Source of the DNA: Thermohalobaculum sp963721105
Lineage (GTDB): Bacteria > Pseudomonadota > Alphaproteobacteria > Rhodobacterales > Rhodobacteraceae
NCBI GenBank assembly: GCA_963721105.1
Contig: CAVRHY010000005.1
Location: 434,001-498,000 of the forward strand
Length of the DNA stretch: 64,000 nt
Direction of reading: 5' to 3'
Both the position numbers and the translations under genes were made by a program. Each line of letters begins with the position of its first letter. Positions within the stretch are counted from its first letter, which is position 1. Below the pieces are notes generated by a model. The model searched no databases, was not told where the DNA came from, and saw nothing but the letters and a program-made list of their open reading frames with translations. Below are positions 1-11,352 of this stretch, piece by piece.

Positions 1-1508
1 GAAACCCTCGGACAGGTTCTCGGACGTCTTCGGCGCGACGCGGGCCAGGAACTCGCGCTCCTCGCCGCGCACGACCTGGCGCACCTCGCCGCGCCCGACG
101 GCGCCGGGCGAGGTGCGGGCGGCGACGTAGAGCCCCTCCATCCCGGGCGCGATCCGGGCCAGCGGCGCGCCCATGGTCGCCGTCGAATCGAGCGCCAGCA
201 TCTCGGCGGCGGCCTCGTTCATCAGCTCGACCCGGCCCTCGCCGTCCAGGCCGATGACGCCCGCCGTGACGCCGCTCAGCACCGCCTCGATGAACTTGCG
301 GCGCCCCTCGGTCTCGTCGCGGGCGCTGACCAGAGCGTCGCGCTGGCCCTTGAGCTGGCCGGTCATGCGGTTGAAGACGCGGCCCAGCATGGCGATCTCG
401 TCGTCGCCGCGCTCCTCGCCGACACGCACGTCCAGGTCGCCGCCGCCGACCTGCTCGGCCGCCTCGGCCAGGCGACCGACCGGCTTTGCCAGCCGCTCGG
501 CAAAGCGCAGCCCCATCATGATCGCGGCCAGGATCACCAGCAGCGCGAAGCCCAGGTAGAGGACGGCGTAGTCCAGCAGCACGTTGCCGCGCTCTCGCTC
601 CAGCCGCTCGTAGAACTGCATGGTGCCGCGCGTCTCGTCCAGCAGGCGCAGCACGTCGCCCTGAACGCTGTTCGAGATGTAGAGGAACGAGTTCGAAGAA
701 ATCGCCCAGGAAGACCAGCGCGCGGATCTCGTTGTGCGCCGGGTCCTCGATCAGCACCACCTCGCCCTGACGCGCGGAGGCGAGCTGCTCGTCGGTCGGC
801 GGGAAGAAGTGGAAGAGATAGCTGAACTCGCCGCGGGCGACGATCTGCTTGTCCAGGTTGAAGACATAGGCGCGCGGCAGCCCGCGCACGATCGCCTGCT
901 TGGCGACCAGCTCGTTGAGCTGCTCCTGCGTGACGCCCTCGCGCGCGGCGCGGTTCAGGTCGGCGGCCATGTTGGTCGCGTCCCGGCGGATGTTGGCCAT
1001 GTGCTCGCGCTCGTAGGCCTCGGCGGTTGCCAGCGAGTTGCGCACGACGCTGCCGATCCGGTCCGAGAACAGGCTCTCCAGTCCCGACTCCCAGCGTCAG
1101 CGCGGCGAAGATGGCGACGATGATCGTCGGCACCAGCGCGACCGCGGCGAAGACCGCCGCCAGCCGCAGGTGCAGCCGCGTGCCGACCGGCCGGCGGCGC
1201 CGCGCGACGACCAGCGTGCCGATCCGCCAGGCGATCAGCGTGCCGAGCGTCAGCACGTAGCAGAGGTCGAACAGCAGGATCAGGCGCAGCGCAGTGTCCG
1301 AGCCGGTGATGCGCGCACCGTCGCTCATCACCCAGGCGGTGGCGATGGCCAGCAACGGCCCCAGCGCCACCAGCAGCAGGACGCTGTGACGTATAGCCCA
1401 GTTCAGCGCCGCCGGCCTGCCCGACCGCCGCCCCGCCGGATCCGGAAGGGTCCCGATATCTGCCACTTGCCCCTCACGCCGCGGACGTTGCCGCGACACT
1501 GCAATCAC
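1..1508 (-). CDS. ntrY: NtrY-like nitrogen sensor histidine kinase, 3' part outside window, two apparent frameshifts
   Basis: This is the N-terminal half of the NtrY membrane sensor kinase, which phosphorylates NtrX in nitrogen and redox control. Three hydrophobic segments lie in the first 140 residues. A periplasmic region, a further membrane segment, a HAMP-like linker (RLAKPVGRLAEAAEQVGGG) and a PAS start follow. The kinase core is beyond the left edge. The frame breaks twice. An extra base near 1083-1085 follows LTLGVG, and a second near 688 lies between GDFF and FLYISNSVQ. Removing one base at each site restores a continuous protein to position 1. The gene starts 11 bp downstream of the ntrC stop, in the usual alphaproteobacterial order dusB-ntrB-ntrC-ntrY. 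Identity comes from synteny and topology, since no catalytic motif is visible. The frameshifts probably reflect sequencing rather than biology. Confidence 0.85.
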
Positions 1509-1518
1509 TGTTGCTTAT

Positions 1519-3080
<1,562 letters not shown>

Positions 3081-3084
<4 letters not shown>

Positions 3085-4211
3085 GCGGCGTCCTCCGCGG
3101 GCGCCGCCGACTCGGCGGGCCCGGCCAGCTCGTCGGCGCTGGCGACCGGCAGCAGCATCCGGAACACCGTGAAGCCCGGCGCCGAATCGCAGCTGATCAC
3201 GCCGCCATGATCGGCCACCACCTTCGAGACCAGCGCCAGCCCCAGCCCCGTGCCGTTCGCCCGCGAGGTGACGAACGGCTCGAAGATGTGCGGCTTCAGC
3301 TCCTCGGGCACTCCGCCGCCATTGTCCGAGATCGTCACCTGCAGCGGCAGGCTCTCGGTGCCGCGCGCCGTGCGCACCTTGACGCCGGCGCGATAGGCGG
3401 TGCGCAGCATGATCAGCCCGCCGACCGGCGGCGCCGCCTCGGCTGCGTTCTTCAGCAGGTTCAGCATGATCTGCATCAGCTGGTCCGGGTCGCCGACCGT
3501 CGGCGGCAGCGAGGGGTCGTAGTCCTCGACAAAGCGGACATGGCTCGCGAACCCCGCCTTGGCGGACTTGGCGGCGCGGTCCAGCACGTCGTGGATGTTC
3601 ACCGGGTCGCGCCGCGCCATGCGCATGTCGCCGAACTGCTCGAAGCGCGCCACCAGCTCGCCGATGCGCTCGGCCTCCTCGCGGATCAGCTCGGTCAGCT
3701 CCTGGTCCTCGGGCGTTGCGTTCATCGCCAGAAGCTGCGCCGCGCCCGAGATACCGGCCAGCGGGTTCTTGATCTCGTGCGCCAGCATCGAGGCCAGCCC
3801 GACGACCGAGCGCGCCGCGTCCCGGCTGGTCAGCGAGCGCCCCATGCGCTCGGCATTGGCGCGGGGGTGGATCAGGACCAGCACGTCGCCCTCGCCGACC
3901 GGCTGGGCCAGCAGGTCGACCATGCGCATCGGCATGTCGGGCCAGGAGAACTCGACGGTGTACTCGGCCAGCGCCTCGCCGCTGGTCGAGACGCGGCGGA
4001 TCAGGTCGGCCAGCCGGCTGTCGTCGCCGGCCAGCTGCGCCAGCTCGCGCCCGTCCAGCGCGCGGCGCGAGACGCCCAGGAAGTACTCGGCCGCGCCGTT
4101 GACCTCGCGGACGCGGCCCCGGTCGTCGAGCAGCAGCGACGGGTTCGGCAGCGCCTGCCACAGCGCCTCGTAGTCGGCACCCGCCGCCGTGCTGCCCGGT
4201 GTCTCGTTCAT
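3081..4211 (-). CDS. ntrB: NtrB nitrogen sensor histidine kinase
   Basis: NtrB is the soluble kinase/phosphatase partner of NtrC, normally controlled by PII. The 376-residue protein has an N-terminal PAS domain (about residues 10-120), an H-box with the phosphorylated His in SMLAHEIKNPLAG, an N-box LNLLKNAAEAA, and G-boxes DNGGGVP and GTGLGLALV. There is no membrane segment. The ATG at 4211 overlaps the dusB stop, and its own TGA overlaps the ntrC ATG, so dusB, ntrB and ntrC are probably translationally coupled. The reading frame is intact, unlike dusB and ntrY on either side. Confidence 0.96.
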
Positions 4212-5264
4212 GCCGCCTCCGCCAGACCCGTCTCGCCCGGTTCGGGCCCGCCCCCCGTCTGCCCGCCCGCTTCGTCCGCCGCCCCGGCGGCGGCATCCAG
4301 CGCGCCGAGATCGGCGATACCCGCCAGCAGGCGGGCCGGGTCCGCCTCGCGGATCAGCCGGGCGCGCAGCGCGCCCGAGCCCGGAACCTGCGCCAGATAG
4401 CCGTCCAGGTGCTTGCGGACCGCCCGGATGCCGACTGCCGCGCCGTAGAACGACAGGGCCGCCTCGACATGCCCGGCGACCATCGCCGCGAACGCCGCCC
4501 CCCGCGGCCGCCCCGCCCGGGGCCGGCCCGCCAGCCCGGCCGCGATCCCTGCCAGCAGCCATGGCCGCCCGACGGCGCCGCGCCCGACCATGACGCCGGC
4601 GGCGCCCGACAGCGCCAGCGCCCGCCGGGCCGTGGCCGTGTCCACGATGTCGCCATTGCAGACGACGGGAACGCGCACCGCCTCGACGACCCGACGGATG
4701 GCGCCCCAGTCGGCCGCGCCCGCCGTAGAACTGGCAGCGCGTCCGGCCGTGTACCGTCACCATGCGCACGCCCGCCGCCTCGGCCGCCCGCGCGATCTCC
4801 GGCGCGTTCAGCGATTCGTGGTCCCAGCCGAGCCGCATCTTCAGCGTGACCGCCGCATCGCCCGCGGCGCCGACCACCGCCTCGACGATGCGCAGGGCAA
4901 GCGCCGGGTCGCGCATCAGCGCCGAGCCCGCGGTCGCGCCCCTCGTCACCTTCTTTGCCGGGCACCCCATGTTGATGTCGATGATGCGTGCGCCCTCGCC
5001 GGCCAGCCGGCGCGCCACCTCGGCCATCGCCGCCGGGTCGCGCCCGGCGATCTGCACGGCCGTGCCGGTATCGGCCGCTGCCAGCTCGGCGCGGGCCAGC
5101 GCCGAGGGCGCGCGCGCCAGCATCTCGCGGCTCGCGACCATCTCCGAGACGACCAGCCCGGCGCCGAAATCGGCCACCAGACCGCGGAACGGGCGATCCG
5201 TCAGCCCCGCCATCGGCGCCAGCAGCACCGGGGGGTCGAGCACGAGATCGGGCGCGAGGTGCAT
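4208..5264 (-). CDS. dusB: tRNA-dihydrouridine synthase DusB (NifR3), one apparent frameshift
   Basis: DusB is a flavin enzyme that reduces uridine to dihydrouridine in tRNA. The TIM-barrel start VLLAPMAGLTDRPFR, the NMGCPAKKVTRGATAGSAL block carrying the catalytic Cys, and the substrate motif TVHGRTRCQFY are all present. After QFYGG the frame shifts by one base near 4718-4724. The second part resumes as ADWGAIR and runs through VVCNGDIVD, GVMVGRGAVGRPWL and a typical C-terminal helical domain. With one base removed it is 351 residues, close to the family length. It is the first gene of the nitrogen regulation operon, as in many alphaproteobacteria where it was named nifR3. The tail past residue 320 is Gly/Ala/Glu-rich. 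Confidence 0.92.
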
Positions 5265-5584
5265 CTTTGCCTAATCCTTGAGCAGCCGGCGTCGTCTTAC
5301 TCGCCGGCACCGGCCCGCGCAAGCGACCCCGGCCAGGGCAGCTTGCATGTCCCGCCGCGGAAAGACCCGCCCGCGGGGCACCCGGCACCGGGCGGCTTCC
5401 GCCTCTCCCCGGGTTCCGGTTCCCCGCCGCGGCCTGCGACCGGCGCGACACCGCGACGCCGACAGGCACCCGCCGGGCCCGGGGTGGGTGGGTCTGCGCG
5501 GCGCCGGCCACCGCAGGCGCCCTTTCCGGGCAGGGTCCGGCGGGCGCTTGTCCTTTGCCGGGCGGTCGTGCAAAAGCCCGGCCG
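5265..5584. other. divergent intergenic region dusB/ispDF
   Basis: This 320-bp stretch separates the divergent dusB and ispDF transcripts, so it should hold promoters for both. It is GC-rich throughout. I see no convincing sigma-70 box, repeat or small gene in it. Confidence 0.6.
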
Positions 5585-6838
5585 ATGCAGATCGCCGCCA
5601 TCATCGTCGCCGCCGGGCAGGGCACGCGCCTGGGCGGGCCGGTTCCCAAGCAGTACCGCGAGCTCGCCGGCGAGCCGGTGCTGACGCGCACGCTGCGCGC
5701 CGTGCTGGCCGCCCCGGTCGACGCGGTGCTGGTCGCCATCCACCCCGACTCCCGCGACGCCTATGACCGCGCCGCGGCACCCCTTGCCGGGCCACGCCTG
5801 CTGCCGCCCGTCACCGGCGGCGCGACAAGGGCCAATTCGGTGCGCCACGCGCTCGAGGCGCTGGAGCCGCACGGCCCCGCGCGCGTGCTCGTGCACGACG
5901 CCGCACGCCCCTTCGTCGAGCCGGAGCGGATCGCCGCGCTGCTGGCCGCCGCCGATGCCGGGGGCGCCGGCATCCTGGCCGAGCCGGTCGTCGATGCGCT
6001 CTGGCGCGAGGACGCCGGCCAGGCCGACGCGCCCGTCCCGCGCGCCGGCCTGTGGCGGGCGCAGACCCCGCAGTGCTTCCCCTTCGCGGCGTTGCTGGCC
6101 GCGCACCGGTCGGAAGCCGCCTCCGACCGCCCGCCGGCGCTCGATGACGCCGAGATCTTCCGCCGCGCCGGCCATGCCGTCGCGCTGGTCCCAGGCAGCC
6201 CGGAGAACTTCAAGATCACCACCTCCGCCGATCTCGACCGGGCCGAGCGCCTGCTCGGCGCCCGGCCCCGCGAGGCCCATGCCGCCACCTGCACCGCCTT
6301 CGAGACCCGGACCGGCCAGGGCTTCGACGTGCACCGCTTCGCGCCCGGCGACCATGTCTGGCTCTGCGGCGTCCGCGTGCCGCATGACCACCGCCTCGAA
6401 GGCCATTCCGACGCCGATGTCGGCCTGCACGCGCTCTCGGACGCGCTCTACGGCGCGCTTGCCGAGGGCGATATCGGCCGGCACTTCCCGCCCTCGGACC
6501 CGCAGTGGAAGGGCGCGGAATCGCACATCTTCCTCAGCCACGCCGCCGGCCTGGTCCGGGCGCGCGGCGGCCGGGTCGTGAACGCCGACGTCACGATCCT
6601 GGCCGAGTCGCCGAAGGTCGCGCCGCACGCCGACGCCATGCGCGCCCGCATGGCGGAACTAATGGGCATCACGCCCGACCGCGTCGCCGTCAAGGCGACG
6701 ACCATGGAGCGCATGGGGTTCGTCGGTCGCGGGGAAGGCATCGCGGCCCTCGCCACCGCCACGATAGCGCTTCCGGGCACCCTGCCCGCTCCCGACCCCC
6801 AGCCCGTCCCCGACCCCGCCCCGGAAGGAGCGCCATGA
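5585..6838 (+). CDS. ispDF: bifunctional IspD/IspF, MEP isoprenoid pathway
   Basis: This fusion performs two steps of the non-mevalonate isoprenoid pathway. The N-terminal half is the IspD cytidylyltransferase (2-C-methylerythritol 4-phosphate to CDP-ME), with IIVAAGQGTRLGGPVPKQY and the HDAARPFV motif. The C-terminal half is the IspF cyclase that makes ME-cPP, with GQGFDVHRF, the zinc-site motif GHSDADVGLHALSDALYG and DIGRHFPPSD. The two domains join near residue 240. Such fusions are common in alphaproteobacteria. The start chosen is MQIAAIIVAAG at 5585. An in-frame ATG at 5555 would add ten atypical residues. The last codons are Pro-rich. The stop overlaps the pgpA ATG (ATGA), so the two are probably coupled. 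Confidence 0.96.
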   Translation: MQIAAIIVAAGQGTRLGGPVPKQYRELAGEPVLTRTLRAVLAAPVDAVLVAIHPDSRDAYDRAAAPLAGPRLLPPVTGGATRANSVRHALEALEPHGPARVLVHDAARPFVEPERIAALLAAADAGGAGILAEPVVDALWREDAGQADAPVPRAGLWRAQTPQCFPFAALLAAHRSEAASDRPPALDDAEIFRRAGHAVALVPGSPENFKITTSADLDRAERLLGARPREAHAATCTAFETRTGQGFDVHRFAPGDHVWLCGVRVPHDHRLEGHSDADVGLHALSDALYGALAEGDIGRHFPPSDPQWKGAESHIFLSHAAGLVRARGGRVVNADVTILAESPKVAPHADAMRARMAELMGITPDRVAVKATTMERMGFVGRGEGIAALATATIALPGTLPAPDPQPVPDPAPEGAP

Positions 6839-7335
6839 AACGCCAGTTCGCCATCGCCACGGTCACCGTCTGCGGCCTCGGCCGCCTGCCTGCCCCCGGC
6901 ACCTTCGGCTCTCTGGCAGCGCTGCCGCTGGCATGGGTGGTGCACGCCTCCGGGGGGATCGTGACGCTGATCACCGTCACCATCGCGCTCTGGGTGCTCG
7001 GCTACTGGGCCAGCTTCGAGTATCTCGAGCGCACCGGCCAGCGCGACTTCGACCCGCCCGAGGTCGTGATCGACGAGGTCGTCGGCCAGCTCGTCGCGCT
7101 CTGGCCGCTGTCCTGGGGGCTGACCGTCGCCGGCACCGACCCCTGGGTCTTTCCCTGGCCGGGCTGGATCGGCGGCTTCCTGCTGTTCCGGTTCTTCGAC
7201 ATCCTCAAGCCCTGGCCGATCCGCCTGGCGGACAAGCCCGGCGCCTTCATGCTGATGATCGACGACCTGATCTCCGGGCTGGTCGCCGGCGCCATCGTGC
7301 TGCTCGCCGCCGCGGTCGCGCATGGCTGGTTCTGA
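6835..7335 (+). CDS. pgpA: phosphatidylglycerophosphatase A
   Basis: PgpA dephosphorylates phosphatidylglycerophosphate to phosphatidylglycerol in the inner membrane. The 166-residue protein has the family N-terminus GLGRLPAPGTFGSLAALPL, the conserved acidic block PPEVVIDEVVGQL, the FFDILKPWPIR loop and a final helix after MIDDLISGLVAG. Four membrane segments are visible. The gene sits between ispDF (4-bp overlap) and cinA (14-bp overlap), a common alphaproteobacterial operon. Confidence 0.95.
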   Translation: MKRQFAIATVTVCGLGRLPAPGTFGSLAALPLAWVVHASGGIVTLITVTIALWVLGYWASFEYLERTGQRDFDPPEVVIDEVVGQLVALWPLSWGLTVAGTDPWVFPWPGWIGGFLLFRFFDILKPWPIRLADKPGAFMLMIDDLISGLVAGAIVLLAAAVAHGWF

Positions 7336-7814
7336 CCGCCCGGCAACGGCGGCGGGCGTCCTCGACGCCTGCCGCGCCGCCGGCCTGACGCTCGCCACGG
7401 CGGAAAGCTGCACCGGCGGCATGGTCGCCGCCGCGCTGACCGACGTGCCGGGCTCGTCCGACGTGGTCGAGCGCGGCTTCGTCACCTACTCGAACGCCGC
7501 CAAGACCGAGCTGCTCGGCGTGCCGGCCGAGCTGATCGCCCGGCACGGCGCCGTCTCCGAACCGGTGGCGCGTCGCATGGCCGAAGGCGCGCTGGCGCAC
7601 AGCCCAGCCGACCTCGCCGTCGCCGTCACCGGCATCGCCGGCCCCGGCGGCGGCACCCCGGCCAAGCCCGAGGGTCTCGTCCACTTCGCCTGCGCCCGAC
7701 GCGACCGCCCCACCGAGCACGCCCGGATCGAGTTCGGCCCGCTCGGCCGTCGAGCAGGTCCGCGCCCGCTCGGTCGAGCAGGCGCTGGCGATGCTGCTGC
7801 GGGCCGTCGGCTGA
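7322..7814 (+). CDS. cinA: CinA C-terminal domain protein (NMN amidohydrolase type), one apparent frameshift
   Basis: Proteins of this family deamidate nicotinamide mononucleotide in pyridine nucleotide salvage. The family signature LATAESCTGGMVAAALTDVPGSS, then GFVTYSNAAK and AVTGIAGPGGGTPAKPEGLV, is clear. Only the short amidase domain is present, without the N-terminal molybdopterin-binding-like domain of full-length CinA. One extra base near 7745-7749 shifts the last 20 codons. Repaired, the protein ends VEQALAMLLRAVG with a TGA at 7812-7814, giving 163 residues. It overlaps the pgpA end by 14 bp. Confidence 0.9.
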
Positions 7815-7875
7815 GGCCACGCGGGTCGCCGCGAATGCCCTGACCTTAAACGACAATTGCCCCCGATCGGGACGA

Positions 7876-7895
7876 CTCCCCTCTCGGCAGGGGAG
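7876..7895. terminator. intergenic hairpin, possible terminator
   Basis: A perfect 7-bp inverted repeat (CTCCCCT/AGGGGAG) with a 6-nt loop lies between the convergent cinA and the Coq10-like gene. No T-run follows on either strand, so intrinsic termination is only a guess. Confidence 0.4.
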
Positions 7896-8003
7896 GCCGC
7901 CCGCGCTGGAGGGACGATTCTCTTGCAGAGACTTCTCCGCGCGAGGGGAGCGCGCCCGTTACGCGATTCCTTTCGGTGACAAATCACCGAACCCCGGAGG
8001 GCA

Positions 8004-8468
8004 TCACCCCGCCAGCGACCGCTTGCCGTACAGCGCCTCGGCGCGCTGCTCGAAGGCGCGGACGATCCGGCGCATCGCCTCGTTGAAGACGACCCCGATC
8101 AGCGCCTGCAGTGTGCGCGAGCGGAACTCGAAATCGACAAAGAACTCGACCTCGCACTCGGTGTCGGAAACCGGCACGAAATGCCAGTGATTGTTGAGAT
8201 ATTTGAACGGTCCTTCAAGATACTCGACGTCGATCCGGCGCTGCTCCGGCTTCAGCGTGACGCGGCTGACGAAGCTCTCGCGGAAGACCTTGAACGAGAT
8301 CACGAGGTCCGCTTCGATCACCTCGCCGGCATCGGTCTTCTGCCGGCTGCGGATGCGCGAGGCGGCGCACCAGGGCAGGAACTCGCAGTAATGCTCGACA
8401 TCGGCGACCAGCGCGTACATCTCGTCGGCGCTGTACGGCATCCGCCGCTTCTCGGTATGGGTTGGCAT
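8004..8468 (-). CDS. Coq10/RatA-family START-domain protein
   Basis: This 154-residue protein belongs to the polyketide cyclase/START family that includes mitochondrial Coq10, a ubiquinone-binding chaperone, and bacterial RatA. The start YSADEMYALVADVEHYCEFLPWC, the middle LEGPFKYLNNHWHF and the C-terminus VFNEAMRRIVRAFEQRAEALYG are typical. It has no signal peptide or membrane segment. A respiratory quinone role is inferred from the family. It often lies near lipA in Rhodobacterales, and lipA is 1.7 kb away here. Confidence 0.88.
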   Translation of the reverse strand: MPTHTEKRRMPYSADEMYALVADVEHYCEFLPWCAASRIRSRQKTDAGEVIEADLVISFKVFRESFVSRVTLKPEQRRIDVEYLEGPFKYLNNHWHFVPVSDTECEVEFFVDFEFRSRTLQALIGVVFNEAMRRIVRAFEQRAEALYGKRSLAG

Positions 8469-8545
8469 CGGTCCCGTTGTGTGATTTCAAGAGCTTAGGC
8501 GTTCCGGGCGTCCACATCCCGGCCCCGCGAATTCGAGGAGACGGC

Positions 8546-9076
8546 ATGACGCCCTACCAGATAGAGCCGATGATCGCCGAATCCGAGATCGCGCGGCGCG
8601 TCGACGCGCTCGCGGGCGAAATAAACGCCTACTTCGCCGACACGGACAAGCTGGTGGTCGTCGGCCTGCTGCGCGGCAGCTTCATCTTCATCGCCGACCT
8701 GGCGCGCCGGCTGTCGGTGCCCGTCGAAATCGACTTCATCGAGGCGTCGAGCTACGGCAACGCCACCGAGAGCTCGCGAGAAGTAAGGATTCTCAAGGAC
8801 TTGCGCGGCGAGATCGAAGGCCGCGACGTGCTGGTGGTCGAGGACATCGTCGACACCGGCCACACGCTCAGCCATGTGCTGGCCATCCTGCGCACCCGCA
8901 ACCCGGCCCGGCTCGAGACCTGCGCGCTGCTCTCAAAGCCCTCGCGCCGCGAGGTTGACGTGCCGGTGCGCTGGATCGGTTTCGACATCCCGGACGCCTT
9001 CGTCGTCGGCTACGGCATCGACTATGCCCAGCGTAACCGGAACCTGCCGCATATCGGCGCCGTCCGGTTCGATTGA
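8546..9076 (+). CDS. hpt: hypoxanthine phosphoribosyltransferase
   Basis: Hpt salvages hypoxanthine (and guanine) with PRPP to form IMP or GMP. The 176-residue protein carries the PRPP-binding motif VLVVEDIVDTGHTLSHVL, the upstream VVVGLLRGSFIFIADLAR loop and the downstream DIPDAFVVGYGIDYAQRNRNLP segment typical of bacterial Hpt. GAGGAG lies 5 bp before the chosen ATG at 8546. The reading frame also extends upstream to 8462 but without family homology. It is divergent from the Coq10-like gene. Confidence 0.95.
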   Translation: MTPYQIEPMIAESEIARRVDALAGEINAYFADTDKLVVVGLLRGSFIFIADLARRLSVPVEIDFIEASSYGNATESSREVRILKDLRGEIEGRDVLVVEDIVDTGHTLSHVLAILRTRNPARLETCALLSKPSRREVDVPVRWIGFDIPDAFVVGYGIDYAQRNRNLPHIGAVRFD

Positions 9077-9118
9077 GATGCCGGCGGTGCCGCGCCATGT
9101 TCCGCACGTGGCCAGCCC

Positions 9119-10102
9119 GTGCTGAGAACCCCGAGGGCGATCGAGAAGACCGGCGACGACCGGCCGGCCACGTCGCTGCGCGCCTTCGTCTGGCGCATGA
9201 CCGGCTGGCACCAGGTCTGGGTCTGCCTGCTGGCCGTCGTCGCCGCGACGCTGATCCTCGTGCCCCTCGACCTTCAGCGACGCATCGTCGACGGGCCGAT
9301 CTCCGACCGAAACTTCGACGGGCTGATCCGGCTGGGACTGATTTACATGGGCGTCGTCCTGCTGCACCGCGTGGTCAAGTTCGTGCAGCTCGCCTGGCAG
9401 GCGTGGCTGGCCGAAAGCGCTGTCCTCTACGTGCGCAGCCATCTGATCGGGCTTTTCCGCGACCGCGACCCGGAGGACCGACGCGCCGGCGAGGCGGTCT
9501 CGATCGTCAACGCCGAGGTCGACCGCCTGGGCGGCTTCGCCGGCCAGGCGCCCAGCCAGGCCTGCGCCAACGTCGCGCTGCTGGTCGGCATCCTTGCCTA
9601 CATGCTGTGGCTCTCGCCGGCGATCGCCGGGGTCAGCGTGGCGCTGGTGGTGCCGCAGATCGCCCTCACGCCGCTGATCCAGAAACGCCTGAACCGGCTG
9701 CTGGACCAGCGCCTGACCATGCTGCGGGGCCTGGGCGAGGACCTGAGCGGCGAGACCGTCGAGGCCACGGGCGGGCGGTTGCACCGCATCTTCCGCAACC
9801 GCATCGCCTCTCAGGTGCTGAAGATCCTGATGAAGTCGGTGCTCAACACGCTCAACCTGCTGGCGCCGCTGGCGGTGCTGGGCTGGGGCGGCTACCTGGT
9901 CATTCAGGGCGAGACGACGGTCGGCGTGCTGGTCGCCTTCGTTTCGGGCTTCGACCGGCTGTCGAATCCGATCCGCGAGCTGCTGACCTTCTACCGCACC
10001 GCCGAGCATGCTCGCGTGCAGCACGAGTCGATCGCCCGCTGGATGGGCGGGATCACGGATCATGGACCGGCCCGGCTGTCAAAGGCGGGAGCCGACGGGT
10101 AG
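9119..10102 (+). CDS. ABC exporter transmembrane-domain protein lacking an ATPase domain
   Basis: The 327-residue protein has the six-helix fold of type I ABC exporters. TM1 is near residues 36-55 (VWVCLLAVVAATLILVPL), and the coupling regions and the NTLNLLAPLAVLGWGGYLVIQG pair are also visible. It then ends with FYRTAEHARVQHESIARWM, exactly where the linker to a nucleotide-binding domain would begin. There is no Walker A, LSGGQ or Walker B in this protein or in the flanking sequence. It may pair with an ATPase encoded elsewhere, or be a truncated or repurposed subunit. Substrate unknown. Its neighbours (hpt and lipA) give no functional clue. Confidence 0.8.
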   Translation: MLRTPRAIEKTGDDRPATSLRAFVWRMTGWHQVWVCLLAVVAATLILVPLDLQRRIVDGPISDRNFDGLIRLGLIYMGVVLLHRVVKFVQLAWQAWLAESAVLYVRSHLIGLFRDRDPEDRRAGEAVSIVNAEVDRLGGFAGQAPSQACANVALLVGILAYMLWLSPAIAGVSVALVVPQIALTPLIQKRLNRLLDQRLTMLRGLGEDLSGETVEATGGRLHRIFRNRIASQVLKILMKSVLNTLNLLAPLAVLGWGGYLVIQGETTVGVLVAFVSGFDRLSNPIRELLTFYRTAEHARVQHESIARWMGGITDHGPARLSKAGADG

Positions 10103-10185
10103 GCTCATGTCCGTCAGCGCGACGAAGTTCTTGACGCTGTTCCTCCAAGTGCCCGTAGGTAAACGACTCCTCCGCCGGAAAAGCC

Positions 10186-11139
10186 TCAGGCGCCGAGTTG
10201 CTTCATCCGCGCCGCGCGCAGGCGGGCGAAGTCGTCGCCGGCATGGTAGGACGACCGCGTCAGCGGCGTCGCCGAAACCATCAGGAAACCCTTGGAATAG
10301 GCCGCCTTTTCCAGGCTGGAGAACTCCTCCGGCGGGACGTAGCGGGCGACCGCGTGGTGCTTGCGGGTCGGTTGCAGGTACTGGCCGACGGTCAGGAAAT
10401 CGACGTCGGCCGAGCGCATGTCGTCCATGACCTGCAGCACCTGGGCGCGGGTCTCGCCGAGGCCGACCATGATGCCGGACTTGGTGAAGATCGCCGGATC
10501 AAGCTCCTTGGCTCGCTGCAGCAGCCGCAGCGAGTGGAAGTAGCGTGCGCCGGGGCGGACCTCCGGGTAGAGGCCGGGCACGGTTTCCAGGTTGTGGTTG
10601 AAGACGTCGGGCCCCGCCTCGACCACCGCCTCCAGCGCCGAAGGCACGCAGCGCAGGAAGTCGGGCGTCAGCACCTCGATCGTCGTCGCGGGCGTGCGCC
10701 GGCGGATGGCGCGGATCGTCTGCGCGAAGTGCTCCGCCCCGCCATCGTCCAGGTCGTCGCGGTCGACCGAGGTGATGACGACGTGCGAAAGGCCCAGCTT
10801 TTCAACCGCTTGCGCGACGCGGCCGGGCTCGAACACGTCCAGTGCATCGGGCCGGCCGGTGGCGACGTTGCAGAAGGTGCAGCCGCGCGTGCAGGTGTCG
10901 CCCATGATCATCATGGTGGCGTGACCCTGCGCCCAGCACTCGCCGACATTCGGGCAGCCGGCCTCCTGGCAGACGGTATGCAGGCCGTTCTCGCGCACGA
11001 CCTTCGCCGTCTCGAAGAAGCCCTTCGAGGTCGGCGCCCTTACGCGGATCCAGGCGGGCTTCGCCGGAGAGGCGTTGTCCTGGCGGTGCGCCTTTTCCGG
11101 GTGCCGGGCGGCGCGGTCGTTAAGGTCTCGCGGTGCCAT
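10186..11139 (-). CDS. lipA: lipoyl synthase
   Basis: LipA inserts two sulfurs into the octanoyl chain on E2 and GcvH proteins using radical SAM chemistry. Both cluster motifs are intact: the auxiliary cluster CQEAGCPNVGEC and the radical SAM CTRGCTFC. Further conserved blocks are VITSVDRDDLDDGGA, VEAGPDVFNHNLET, KSGIMVGLGE and the C-terminal RSSYHA. I chose the ATG at 11139 (MAPRDLNDRAARHPEKA), giving 317 residues. The in-frame ATG at 11202 would add an unlikely extension. Confidence 0.96.
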   Translation of the reverse strand: MAPRDLNDRAARHPEKAHRQDNASPAKPAWIRVRAPTSKGFFETAKVVRENGLHTVCQEAGCPNVGECWAQGHATMMIMGDTCTRGCTFCNVATGRPDALDVFEPGRVAQAVEKLGLSHVVITSVDRDDLDDGGAEHFAQTIRAIRRRTPATTIEVLTPDFLRCVPSALEAVVEAGPDVFNHNLETVPGLYPEVRPGARYFHSLRLLQRAKELDPAIFTKSGIMVGLGETRAQVLQVMDDMRSADVDFLTVGQYLQPTRKHHAVARYVPPEEFSSLEKAAYSKGFLMVSATPLTRSSYHAGDDFARLRAARMKQLGA

Positions 11140-11352
11140 GCGGTGGATATAGACCGGGCCGGACGGCGACGCCAGCGGTCGCCCGGCATTCATGCACGGC
11201 AACGCATGGTGCCGAGCCCCCCGCGGCGGCGCTGCAGCGACCCGTCACGAAAGCGTGGCACCATCGCTGGCCTGTTTCCAGCCGCCAGACAACCTCGGCG
11301 CCGCCGCGCAACGCCTGATCGGGAATGCGGACCCGACCGGCCGCGACCCGCC

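Noticed and set aside
10103..10185. Possible ATP-binding domain fragment after the ABC membrane protein
   Set aside because: The 84 bp in all frames lack Walker or signature motifs.
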